Positions 1 to 7,971 of a stretch of DNA of 64,000 nucleotides are shown in pieces. The position numbers were made by a program, and so were the translations under genes. The first letter of the stretch is position 1. The number at the start of each line of letters is the position of its first letter. The notes beneath the pieces were generated by a model that was not told where the DNA came from, made no database searches, and saw nothing but the letters and a program-made list of their open reading frames with translations. This DNA comes from Brachybacterium saurashtrense (lineage in GTDB: Bacteria > Actinomycetota > Actinomycetes > Actinomycetales > Dermabacteraceae): positions 1,798,001 through 1,862,000 of the forward strand of contig NZ_CP031356.1 in assembly GCF_003355475.1 (NCBI RefSeq). The letters run 5' to 3'.

Positions 1-364
1 TCACGGTGTAGCGCGCGGCCTGGACCACGGTGGGGCGCCCGGGCTGGGTGTAGCCGTACTCGCTCGCGATCCAGGAACGGCCCTCCACCTCGATCTCGCC
101 GGTGCCGAGCTCCTCGAGATCGGGCAGGGACTGCTTGCGCTGGTCGAGCCCGGCGCGGGCCTCCTCGAGCGTGAACCCGGGGCCGAATCGCTGCACGGTG
201 ACGACCACGTTCGCACGGAACTGACCGTCCACGCGCGGCTCGGCGACGGCCACCTGGACCCCGGGGACCGTCAACGGCTCCCAGTCCTCCGGCACGTCGA
301 GCGAGATCCGCGGCGGCCCCGGGAACTGCGCGCTCGGGTAGTCGATGCTTCTGGCCATGGACAT
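1..364 (-). CDS. LpqN/LpqT-like protein (3' end outside the window)
   Basis: The first 121 codons of a minus-strand gene run off the left edge. The protein starts MSMARSIDYPS and continues with beta-strand-rich sequence (ISLDVPEDWEPL, ANVVVTVQRF, LDQRKQSLPDL, WIASEYGYTQPGRP), resembling the mycobacterial LpqN/LpqT and DUF1795-type fold, small proteins often found beside ESX genes. No signal peptide or lipobox is visible, so it is probably cytosolic. A GGAG lies just before the ATG at 364; the ATG at 358 is an alternative start. It is last in the type VII-like operon but is separated from the WXG100 gene by a strong hairpin, so it may have its own promoter. Family assignment is by pattern only; the function is unknown. 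Confidence 0.6.
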   Translation of the reverse strand, partial: MSMARSIDYPSAQFPGPPRISLDVPEDWEPLTVPGVQVAVAEPRVDGQFRANVVVTVQRFGPGFTLEEARAGLDQRKQSLPDLEELGTGEIEVEGRSWIASEYGYTQPGRPTVVQAARYTV

Positions 365-409
365 GCTCCGTTCATCCCACCTCTGACGGCGCCCAACATA
401 TCAGGCATG

Positions 410-446
410 TGCAGGGCCCGAGCGGTGCTCCGCCCGGGCCCTGTGC
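410..446 (-). terminator. Hairpin between WXG100 gene and LpqN-like gene
   Basis: GCAGGGCCCG at 411-420 pairs with CGGGCCCTGTGC at 435-446, with an inner GCGG/CCGC extension. This GC-rich hairpin lies about 30 nt downstream of the WXG100 stop. There is no U-tail, as is common in actinobacteria. It probably ends or attenuates the upstream transcript. Confidence 0.5.
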
Positions 447-476
447 CGCTCCTCCGGCCGCCGCTGCCGCGCCGGC

Positions 477-746
477 TCAGCTGCTGGAGGTGGCCTCCTG
501 CTCGGCCGCGTTGCGATCCGCCGTGTCGCCGAGGTCGTTGACCGCGGTCATGATCTGCTGCAGCGCCGGCACCATCTCCGAGGACCACTGGCCGCGGAAG
601 CGGTCGGCGTCCGGCCCGGTCCAGTCCACGTCGGCCAGCCCGGAGGTCAGCTCCTGCTCGATCCGCGTGATCTCCTCCGCCGCGTCGCGCAGCTGCGCGG
701 ACATCCGCCGGACCTCGTCGACGTTCATACCCTTCGTGGCGTTCAC
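477..746 (-). CDS. WXG100 family protein (ESAT-6-like type VII substrate)
   Basis: An 89-residue protein with the length and helix-turn-helix hairpin of the WXG100 family. The turn motif W-T-G is in VDWTGPDADRF, flanked by two amphipathic helices (VRRMSAQLRDAAEEI and VPALQQIMTAVNDLG). The C-terminus is Ser/Thr/Glu-rich, without a clear YxxxD/E signal. The GTG start at 746 is chosen because AGGAAGGGG precedes it at a good distance; the in-frame ATG at 728 has no ribosome site. It follows the EccC-type ATPase, its expected export motor. As a single WXG100 gene it would be expected to act as a homodimer (inference). A promoter-like element and a perfect hairpin lie in the 200 nt upstream. Confidence 0.88.
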   Translation of the reverse strand: MNATKGMNVDEVRRMSAQLRDAAEEITRIEQELTSGLADVDWTGPDADRFRGQWSSEMVPALQQIMTAVNDLGDTADRNAAEQEATSSS

Positions 747-827
747 GGTGCGGGTTCCCCTTCCTGATCGTTCGCGCCCGCACCCCCGATGCGGTGCGAC
801 GGCCTGCCGTTCTGCTCGATGCCTCCC

Positions 828-856
828 ACTGTAGAGCGGAGCCCCGTGCCGGGACA
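828..856 (-). promoter_or_regulatory. Candidate promoter for the WXG100 gene
   Basis: On the minus strand TGTCCC (851-856) and TACAGT (828-833) are separated by 17 nt. The TAnnnT -10 is acceptable for an actinobacterium; the -35 is weak. It would let the WXG100 gene be transcribed more strongly than the operon upstream of it. Confidence 0.35.
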
Positions 857-875
857 TGGGGAGGAGTCCCCATGT
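854..875 (-). terminator. Perfect 9-bp hairpin between eccC and WXG100 gene
   Basis: ACATGGGGA (854-862), a 4-nt loop and TCCCCATGT (867-875) form a perfect inverted repeat about 70 nt after the eccC stop. It could partially terminate or stabilise the long upstream transcript. It overlaps the -35 of the candidate WXG100 promoter, so it could also be an operator. Confidence 0.4.
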
Positions 876-946
876 GGACGACCGCCGTCGGCAGCGACGA
901 GCGCACCGTCCCCGCGCACCGCACTGCGGCGGGCCGACGGCGCCTC

Positions 947-3900
947 TCAGCCCGTGGTGATCTGTGCGACCTGCAGTTTCATCGCCCGGCCGCCGGAGAC
1001 GAGGAACCCCCGCCCCTCGGGGAAGTCCGCGCGACGTATCCTCCCCAATCCCGTGCCGAGGAGGGAGTCGCCGTCCATCTCCCCCGGCTGCAGCAGCAGG
1101 CCGCGCCGCCCGGCCTTGAACGGCTGGGCGAGCACGTACGCCTGGGACCACGAGGCCGATTCGTTCTCGCCCACCACGAACTGGCCTTCCCGGGTGCAGG
1201 CGCGGATCAGCTTGTCGAGGTCGTTCTCGATCCCGCTGCCGGTGAAATCCGCGACGCCGTCGATGAACAGGGCGAGCCTCCCCTCGCCCACGGTGCCCGA
1301 CTCGAGGGTCTCGCGCAGCTGGCCGGCGAGCTCCCGCACCCTGTCCGGGTCTGAGGCCTCCACGTCCCAGACGGGCAGACCCGTCAGCGGGGTGCGCCGG
1401 GAGGAGAAGCGCACCAGCCGCATCGGCTCCGGCATCGCGGCGAGGCCGGAGGCGATGGTGAGCATCGCCGTGGTCCTCCCGGAGCCCATCGGACCGGTGA
1501 CCATGAACGCGCCGCGCGGCTCGTAGGTGAGCTCGGCGAGGGTCTCGTCGGCCACCCCCAGCACCGGCCGCCCGTCCACCACGGGGCACAGGGAGGCGAA
1601 CTCGACTCGCTCGGGCAGGTGCTCGATCGCGGGCGCCTCGGAGACGCCGGCACGGCGCATCGCCTCGGCGAGCTTCGCCACCTCGCGGGACTGGATGGCG
1701 ACGTTCGAGTCCCCGCCGTGCACCGCGACCTGGACCTCGTGCCCGTCCTGGATCGCTCTGCCGGGCGGGGAGGCGGCGTCGAGCACGTCCTTCGGCTCGC
1801 CGAAGGAGGCGTAGTCGTCGTCCGCCGCCATGCGGTGGATGAGGCGGCGCTGGATCGAGGAGCCCAGGGAGGTGGGGATCGCGTTGGGGCGGTCGCCGGT
1901 GACGATCACGTGCACGCCCACCTGGCGGCCGTCCGTCGCGATCTGGACGAAGGTGGTGAACCACTTCGAGAGGGTGGAGTAGTCGTACGCCTCGCGGAAG
2001 GCGGCCATGCCGTCCACCAGCAGCAGGATGCGCGGCGTCTCCGGCGCCCCCGAGAGCTCGCGGTACTCCGCCACGGACCCTGCCCGCACCCTCGCGAACT
2101 CCTTCGCCCGCTCGTCGATGAGGGAGCGCAGCGTGCGCAGCAGGCGGATCACCCGCTCCTCGTCGTCCCCGGGGACGATCGAGCCCACGTGGGGCAGCTC
2201 CTCGAGCATCGTCAGGCCGGAGGCGCCGAAGTCGAGGCCGTAGACCTGCACCGGTCCGCCGCGCACCGTCGAGGCGGCGGAGATCGCCAGGGTGCGCAGG
2301 GTGGTGGACTTGCCCGAGCCGCCGGTGCCGTAGATCGCCATGTTGCCGTCCCGGTCGGGCAGGTACGAGAAGGTGGGCTGGGCCTGGTCCTCGGGGACGT
2401 CCATCACACCCAGCAGCAGCTCCTCGTCGGTGCGGCGGCTGGGGAGCCGGGAGAGGTCGTAGGCATCGGCCAGCTCCGAGAGCCACGGCTTGCGGGGGGC
2501 GGGGACGCCCGCGCTCTCCGCCGCCGCGCGCACTGTCGCCACCACGCGGGAGATGTCGTTCGGCCCCGGGTCCCCCGAGTCCGTGGAGGGCGGGGCGGGC
2601 ACGTCCCACTGCTCGCCCGTGCCGAAGTCCTTCTCGACGATGTCGATCCGCGCCCGCTCCGGCTCGTCGGTGGTCCAGCCGCCGGCGTAGCCGGTCTGGA
2701 AGGTGGCGATGCGACCGGGGCCGGTCTTGGCCGCCCCGCGGCCGGGGATCCCGGGATCGAAGTGCGCCGCCATCGCGTCCCCGAGGATGTCCTTGGAGTC
2801 CGCCTCGTCGGCCATGCGCAGCGCGATGCGCAGGTTGGTGTTCGCGCGCAGGTTGTCCTTGATCACGCCCGCCGGCCGCTGCGTGGCCAGGATCAGGTGC
2901 AGGCCCAGGGAGCGGCCTCGCGCGGCGACGTCCACCACCCCGTCGACGAACTCGGGGATCTCCTTGGCCAGCGCCGCGAACTCGTCCACGATGATGATCA
3001 GGCTGGGCGGGGCCTCGGGGTCGCCGGTGCGCTCGAGCGAGATGAGGTCCTTGGCCTTCTTGCGGTTCAGCAGGTGCTCGCGGTGGTGGAGCTCGGCGCG
3101 CAGCGAGGTGAGCGCCCGGCGCACCAGGTGCTGGGAGAGGTCCGTGACCAGGCCCACCGTGTGCGGGAGGTCCACGGCGTCCGCGAAGGCGGCGCCGCCC
3201 TTGTAGTCCACGAACAGGAAGGTGACCCGGTCGGGGCTGTGCGCGGTGGCCATGCCCAGCACCCAGGCCTGCAGGAACTCGGACTTGCCGGCGCCGGTGG
3301 TGCCGCCCACCAGGGCGTGGGGGCCGTTGGTGCGCAGGTCCAGGTGGAAGGCGTCCTGTCCGTTGTGCCCCACCAGTCCGCGCAGGTTCGCATCGTGCTT
3401 GCGGCGCTGCGGCTCGGAGCCGTCGCGGGGGGTGAGGGAGTTGTTCTCCTTCCACCGCTCGATGACGGAGTTCGGGTCCTCGGCCATCTGCATGCCGCCG
3501 AGCTTGAGGTAGGAGATCGCCCGGGGCAGGTCGGAGTCGTCGTCGATGGGGACGCCCGCGTCCACCACCGGGGAGAGGTGCCGGGCCACCCCGGAGGCCA
3601 CCTCCACCGAGACCGTCTCGATGGTGACGGGGTAGAACCGCTCCCCCAGGCGCACGTGGCCGGCGCTCGCGCCCTCCACGGACTCCTCCACGGCGACGTA
3701 GGTGCGACACGCGGCCGGCAGCGCGGCGACGTTCGCGGCGCTCCAGATCACGTGCACGCCCACGTCCGGTCCGCGCTCGGCGATGCGCACCAGGCGGGCG
3801 CGGTCCACCGGGGCGTCGTCCTCGACGATCAGCACCAGGCTCGGCGTGACCGGCTCGGGAGGCAGCGGCGGCTCCTGGGTGATGTCCACGGTCATCGGGG

Positions 3901-5413
3901 TGCGCAGCTGCGCCGGCGCCTCGCCGGAGCGCTGCGCGATCAGCTCCTCGATCCGCGACAGCAGCGAGGTGCCGCGGCCGGGGGTGTCGGCCAGGTGATC
4001 GCCCGGCAGCGGCGAGTGCGGGCTCGAGGTGTGCGGCAGCCACTTCAGCCACTGCCACAGCTCACGGCTGGACCGGGAGGTGATCGCCGCGATCGCCACC
4101 TCGGCCGGGGAGTGCAGGGCGAAGAGCTGGGTGACGATCGCACGGGCCACGCCGTCGGCCTCGTCGCCGCCGCCCGCCACACCGATGTTCCCGGCGTGTC
4201 GGAGCTCGGCGGCGACGGGCACGCCGGCGATCATCCGGTACTCCTCGTGCATGTCGTCGAGCATGTCGTAGTAGGTCGGGATCGCGTCGTTCTCGCCCGG
4301 CATCTCGATGCCCACCCGCGACTCGGCGATGCCCAGCCCCAGGCGCACGGTGCCGAAGGCGCTGTGCTCAGGACGGTGCGTCCACAGCAGCCGGCCCAGT
4401 CGGAAGGCCGCGTCGACGGTGTCCGCCGCGGAGGGCGTCTCCACCAGGCGGACCGCGCGCTCGAGGTCCTGCGCGGCGGTGACGCGGCGCTTGAGCGAGG
4501 CGAGCCCCTCCTCGAAGTTCGCGATCTGCCGTTCGAGCATCTTCTTCTGCTGGAACTTGCGGTTCAGGTACCCGGCGGTGGCCATCATCGGCATCATCAC
4601 CACGAAGATCAGCGAGAACGGGCTCTGGGTGAGGGAGAACATGAAGGCGCCCATGAGCAGCGGGGCGAACAGCATGAAGATCGGGAAGAACTGCGGCTGC
4701 GGCTCCTTCGGCGGGGTGGGCGCCTTCAGCGGCCGGTAGGGGAAGCGAGGCACCACGCGTGGGGAGCGGTTGAACTCGACCACCGGGGAGTTCGGCGCGG
4801 TCCCTCCCAGGCGGTGCAGGGCGATCACGGAGAACGTGGTCTGCCCGATCAGCACCGTGTCCGACGGCCCGATCACGGCGCGCTGCACCTGCTCCCCGCC
4901 GATCACCACCCCGTTGGCGGAGCGGAGGTCGACGATCTCGATCGAGTCGCCCACGTTGATGCGGGCGTGGCGCTTGGACAGCATCGGATCGGCGATGCGG
5001 ATGTCCAGATCGCCCTCGCGACCGAGCACGCTCGCCCCAGAGGGCAGCGGGAACTCCCTCCCCGCCTCCGGACCGGAGAGCACGCGCAGCAGGGCCACGG
5101 GCGCGCCGCGGGACTCGGAGCGGGTGGCGTACTCGGAGGAGGAACGCGCGATGGAGACCACGCTGCCGGAGCGCAGGCCCGCCTGGATCAGGTCGACGTA
5201 CCGGTCCAGCGAGCGCACGCCCTGGGCGCCGGGCCCCGCCCCCGGGTCCTGGACCTGCAGCGTGAGGCCCTCGGGCGCCTCTGCCTCGCCGCGCAGCGGG
5301 TCCGCGCTGTACAGCGCGTTGGCGACGTCGGCGACCGTCGCCGTGGCATCGGCGGTGACCTCGAGATCGGTCAGCCTGTCCTCGGGCCTGCGCAGCGTGA
5401 GCTTGATGCGCAT
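947..5413 (-). CDS. eccC: EccC/EssC-type FtsK/SpoIIIE ATPase with N-terminal FHA domain
   Basis: A 1488-residue membrane ATPase, the motor of a type VII-like secretion system. Residues 1-95 look ubiquitin-like (YukD type); 115-205 form an FHA domain (VLGREGDLDI, LSKRHARI, SANGVVI). Two hydrophobic stretches follow near 245-290. Three FtsK-type ATPase modules come next: GGTTGAGKS (Lys710) with Walker B IIIVDEF, GTGGSGKST (Lys1035) with LLLVDG, and GPMGSGRTT, where Arg1313 replaces the Walker A lysine. Only the first module therefore has both intact Walker motifs, in line with the view that the first EccC ATPase does the work. The FHA domain recalls EssC of Firmicutes rather than mycobacterial EccC. 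GGGGGAGGAG precedes the ATG. No EccB, EccD, EccE or mycosin gene is visible. Confidence 0.9.
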   Translation of the reverse strand: MRIKLTLRRPEDRLTDLEVTADATATVADVANALYSADPLRGEAEAPEGLTLQVQDPGAGPGAQGVRSLDRYVDLIQAGLRSGSVVSIARSSSEYATRSESRGAPVALLRVLSGPEAGREFPLPSGASVLGREGDLDIRIADPMLSKRHARINVGDSIEIVDLRSANGVVIGGEQVQRAVIGPSDTVLIGQTTFSVIALHRLGGTAPNSPVVEFNRSPRVVPRFPYRPLKAPTPPKEPQPQFFPIFMLFAPLLMGAFMFSLTQSPFSLIFVVMMPMMATAGYLNRKFQQKKMLERQIANFEEGLASLKRRVTAAQDLERAVRLVETPSAADTVDAAFRLGRLLWTHRPEHSAFGTVRLGLGIAESRVGIEMPGENDAIPTYYDMLDDMHEEYRMIAGVPVAAELRHAGNIGVAGGGDEADGVARAIVTQLFALHSPAEVAIAAITSRSSRELWQWLKWLPHTSSPHSPLPGDHLADTPGRGTSLLSRIEELIAQRSGEAPAQLRTPMTVDITQEPPLPPEPVTPSLVLIVEDDAPVDRARLVRIAERGPDVGVHVIWSAANVAALPAACRTYVAVEESVEGASAGHVRLGERFYPVTIETVSVEVASGVARHLSPVVDAGVPIDDDSDLPRAISYLKLGGMQMAEDPNSVIERWKENNSLTPRDGSEPQRRKHDANLRGLVGHNGQDAFHLDLRTNGPHALVGGTTGAGKSEFLQAWVLGMATAHSPDRVTFLFVDYKGGAAFADAVDLPHTVGLVTDLSQHLVRRALTSLRAELHHREHLLNRKKAKDLISLERTGDPEAPPSLIIIVDEFAALAKEIPEFVDGVVDVAARGRSLGLHLILATQRPAGVIKDNLRANTNLRIALRMADEADSKDILGDAMAAHFDPGIPGRGAAKTGPGRIATFQTGYAGGWTTDEPERARIDIVEKDFGTGEQWDVPAPPSTDSGDPGPNDISRVVATVRAAAESAGVPAPRKPWLSELADAYDLSRLPSRRTDEELLLGVMDVPEDQAQPTFSYLPDRDGNMAIYGTGGSGKSTTLRTLAISAASTVRGGPVQVYGLDFGASGLTMLEELPHVGSIVPGDDEERVIRLLRTLRSLIDERAKEFARVRAGSVAEYRELSGAPETPRILLLVDGMAAFREAYDYSTLSKWFTTFVQIATDGRQVGVHVIVTGDRPNAIPTSLGSSIQRRLIHRMAADDDYASFGEPKDVLDAASPPGRAIQDGHEVQVAVHGGDSNVAIQSREVAKLAEAMRRAGVSEAPAIEHLPERVEFASLCPVVDGRPVLGVADETLAELTYEPRGAFMVTGPMGSGRTTAMLTIASGLAAMPEPMRLVRFSSRRTPLTGLPVWDVEASDPDRVRELAGQLRETLESGTVGEGRLALFIDGVADFTGSGIENDLDKLIRACTREGQFVVGENESASWSQAYVLAQPFKAGRRGLLLQPGEMDGDSLLGTGLGRIRRADFPEGRGFLVSGGRAMKLQVAQITTG

Positions 5414-5525
5414 CGGAGCTCCTCCCCCGGCGGGCCCCTGGCCCGCCTGCCGGTGCGCCCCACCGGGGCGCCCGTCGTGTCAGTGTGCGTCGATGCCGGA
5501 CCGTCCGCGGACGGCGGCCGGATCC

Positions 5526-6236
5526 TCAGTCCTCGTCCGTGCCCTGCTCCTGGTCCAGCAGGGGCAGGTCCTCGGTGGTGACGAGGCGGGAGAAGACCGC
5601 GTGCTCGACGAGGCGGGCGCGGCGGTTGCTGGCGAGCTTGCCGGGCCCGCCGCGCAGTCCGCGCACACCGAGCCGGTCCAGCTTGTCGCACACGTTGTCC
5701 AGCTTCCGGTTGAACTTCGTGAGCTGCCAGCCCAGGCGCTGCGCCGCCTGGGCCGAGGTGGGCACCGCGCTCATGCCGGACCCCTCCCGCACCAGCATCG
5801 GCTCGGCGAGCGCCAGGATCAGGAGCTTCTGGCTCTCGGTGAGCTGCACGGAGCCCATCGTGGTCTCCCCCACCGGATCGTCGGGACCGGCGATGCGGGC
5901 GAACTCCGGCGACTCGGCATGGACTTCGAGATCGTACGTGGTGGGGCCCGCGGTGAAGACCACCTTGGTCACGTCGAACACCAGGGGGATGCGGGCGCCG
6001 GGCGCGAGCCAGGCCTGCATCGAGCCGGAGCCGTCGGTGATCGTGGCGGACAGCCGGGAGCCGATGTTCACCAGCCACCACATCGACTCCACCTGCACGA
6101 TGGTGAGGAAGCGGCGATGGAGGAACGGATTGTCCTCGTCGATGACGAGATCTGCCTCCCGGCCGATCGTGAGCTCCTCGCCGTCCTCGACGCGCAGCCA
6201 TTCGCCGCAGAACTCGACCGAAATCGTCGACGCCAT
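5526..6236 (-). CDS. FHA-like / winged-helix regulatory protein
   Basis: A 236-residue soluble protein. Residues 1-110 have an FHA-like beta-sandwich pattern (LTIGREADLVIDEDNPFLHRRF, then WWLVNIGS), although the usual SRxH and NG positions are altered to HRRF and NI. Residues 135-225 are helical and basic (LTESQKLLILALAEPML, AAQRLGWQLTKFNRKLDNVCDKL) and look like a winged helix-turn-helix. It sits between the Ser/Thr kinase and eccC, so it may read kinase output and act on DNA or on the secretion ATPase (inference). It has its own spacing of 73-112 nt on each side rather than overlaps. Confidence 0.65.
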   Translation of the reverse strand: MASTISVEFCGEWLRVEDGEELTIGREADLVIDEDNPFLHRRFLTIVQVESMWWLVNIGSRLSATITDGSGSMQAWLAPGARIPLVFDVTKVVFTAGPTTYDLEVHAESPEFARIAGPDDPVGETTMGSVQLTESQKLLILALAEPMLVREGSGMSAVPTSAQAAQRLGWQLTKFNRKLDNVCDKLDRLGVRGLRGGPGKLASNRRARLVEHAVFSRLVTTEDLPLLDQEQGTDED

Positions 6237-6309
6237 CGTCAGTTCGCCCCCTCTGGTGTGCTGTGGTCCCTGTGCAGGGCCGTGGTCGTTCTCCGGTGCA
6301 CGCTACCCG

Positions 6310-7971
6310 TCACCCTGTCTCCAGGCAGGCGGGGACCCAGTCGCTGGCCTGCCCGTTGGCGTTGACCGTGCGCACCTCGGCGCACAGGTCCTCCAGCTGG
6401 GGCGGGATCTCCAGCACGATGGAGTTCCGGCCGTGCACCTCGTGGATGGCGCCGTAGCGGCTCTCGTAGTTCCCGGGGACGTCCTTCCAGCGCGCCTGGA
6501 AGGACTCCTCCTCCGAATAGCCTGCGGGCGGCTCCCACACCACCTTCGCGCGTCCCGTCTCGGTCCCGTCCCCGCCCTCGGTGACCACCTCGACCCCCAC
6601 GGCGGTGGGGATGTCGGGCACGTCCTGCGGCAGCTCCGGGGCGTTGACCAGGGTGGTCGGGTTCTCGGTGGGCTCGGGCAGCAGGAGGTGCCGCGCTCCC
6701 AGCGTGGTGCCCACCCCGAGCAGCACGATGAGCACCCCGGCGAGGGTCACGAACGGCCACGCGGGGGTGGAACGGGTCCGCGGGGCGGGCTCCTGCCGGT
6801 GCGGGGGCGGCGGCGCGGGCGCGGCGGAGCCCGCCGACACCGCCCCGGCCGGGCGCAGCATCGTCGAGTCGGTGGCGCCGTCCACGGGCGAGGAGCGGTG
6901 CCCGACGCCGCCCCGGGGACCGGGCGCGGCGAGCGATCCCAGCGCCGGGGCCACCCCGGCGAAGGGATCGATCCGCGTCCCGCCGCCGGGCCCTGTGGTC
7001 GCGCCCGTCTCCGGATCGACCGTCGAGACCCGACGGATCCTGGTGTGGTTGTCGAGGTCGTCGTCCGCGGCGCCGTGGGGAGTCGGATCGGCGCGGTCGT
7101 CGAGCACGTCCATCGGCGTGACCGGCAGGGCGAGCGCCTGCTCGACCTGCTGCAGGCCGCGGCCGAGGGCGAGCGCGGTGTCGTAGCGCCCGGAGGGGTC
7201 CTTCGCCATCGCGATGGCGAGCACGCGATTGAGCTCGGCGGGGATGTCCGGCCGGTCCAGCGGCCGCAGGGGATCGGTCGCGATGCGGTGGATGAGGTCC
7301 GAGGCGGTGTTGCGCTGCCCCGCCCGCTCGAAGGGGGTGCGGCCCGCCAGCAGCGAGTACACCGTCGCGGCGAGGGAGAACACGTCGCTGCGGGCGTCGG
7401 CCCACGGCGGATCGGCGAAGAACTCCGGCGGGGACCAGGGGATCGACATCCCCTGCGATCCCTCGACGTCGTTCCCCTTCGCGGTCGCGACGGAGATGCC
7501 GAAGTCGGTGAGGGCGGGCCGGTTGTAGTCGTTGAGCAGGATGTTCGCCGGCTTGATGTCGCGGTGGAGGATCCCCGCACGATGCGCGGTCTCCACGGCC
7601 CCGGCGATCTGCACCCCCACGCGCAGCGCCTCGGCCACCGTGATCCTCTCGGTGCGGAACCGGAGCCCGTAGTTGGGGCGCGGGCAGTACTCCATCACGA
7701 TGTACGGGCGATGGTCGTCGGAGACCTCGGCCTGGTGGATCGCGACGATCGACGGATGCGTGGACAGCTGCGCCATCACATTGGCCTCGGCGTCGAACAG
7801 CTGTCGCACCGACTCGTCGAGCACGTTGGACAGCAGCACCTTGATCGCCACCCGGCGCTGCGGCCGGAACTGGCGGTACAGGAACACGTCGGCGAAGCCG
7901 CCGGAGCCCAGCAGCTGCTCGTACTCGTAGCCGGGCAGGCGCGGCGGGGAGGAGGGCGGTCTCGAGCTCAT
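6310..7971 (-). CDS. PknB-type membrane Ser/Thr protein kinase
   Basis: A 553-residue Hanks-type kinase. The N-terminal domain (about 15-275) has the glycine loop GSGGFADV, catalytic Lys44 in VAIKV, HRDIKPAN at 136-143 and DFG at 156-158. A Pro/Thr-rich juxtamembrane segment follows, then a single transmembrane helix (WPFVTLAGVLIVLLGVGTTLG). About 110 extracytoplasmic residues resemble a fibronectin type III domain (VVWEPPAGYSEEESFQARW, CAEVRTVNANGQASDW), not the PASTA repeats of PknB. The ATG at 7971 overlaps the stop of the FHA gene by 4 nt; an upstream extension is a shadow. With the adjacent PP2C phosphatase and FHA proteins it forms a complete write/erase/read set. Confidence 0.9.
   Translation of the reverse strand: MSSRPPSSPPRLPGYEYEQLLGSGGFADVFLYRQFRPQRRVAIKVLLSNVLDESVRQLFDAEANVMAQLSTHPSIVAIHQAEVSDDHRPYIVMEYCPRPNYGLRFRTERITVAEALRVGVQIAGAVETAHRAGILHRDIKPANILLNDYNRPALTDFGISVATAKGNDVEGSQGMSIPWSPPEFFADPPWADARSDVFSLAATVYSLLAGRTPFERAGQRNTASDLIHRIATDPLRPLDRPDIPAELNRVLAIAMAKDPSGRYDTALALGRGLQQVEQALALPVTPMDVLDDRADPTPHGAADDDLDNHTRIRRVSTVDPETGATTGPGGGTRIDPFAGVAPALGSLAAPGPRGGVGHRSSPVDGATDSTMLRPAGAVSAGSAAPAPPPPHRQEPAPRTRSTPAWPFVTLAGVLIVLLGVGTTLGARHLLLPEPTENPTTLVNAPELPQDVPDIPTAVGVEVVTEGGDGTETGRAKVVWEPPAGYSEEESFQARWKDVPGNYESRYGAIHEVHGRNSIVLEIPPQLEDLCAEVRTVNANGQASDWVPACLETG

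Noticed and set aside
1619-5581. Very long plus-strand open frame opposite eccC
   Set aside because: It is the antisense shadow of a high-GC gene: low complexity, Arg/Gly/His-rich, no ribosome site, and eccC is certain on the other strand. Similar long frames at 6239-8073, 14092-16424 and 38126-40792 were dropped for the same reason.
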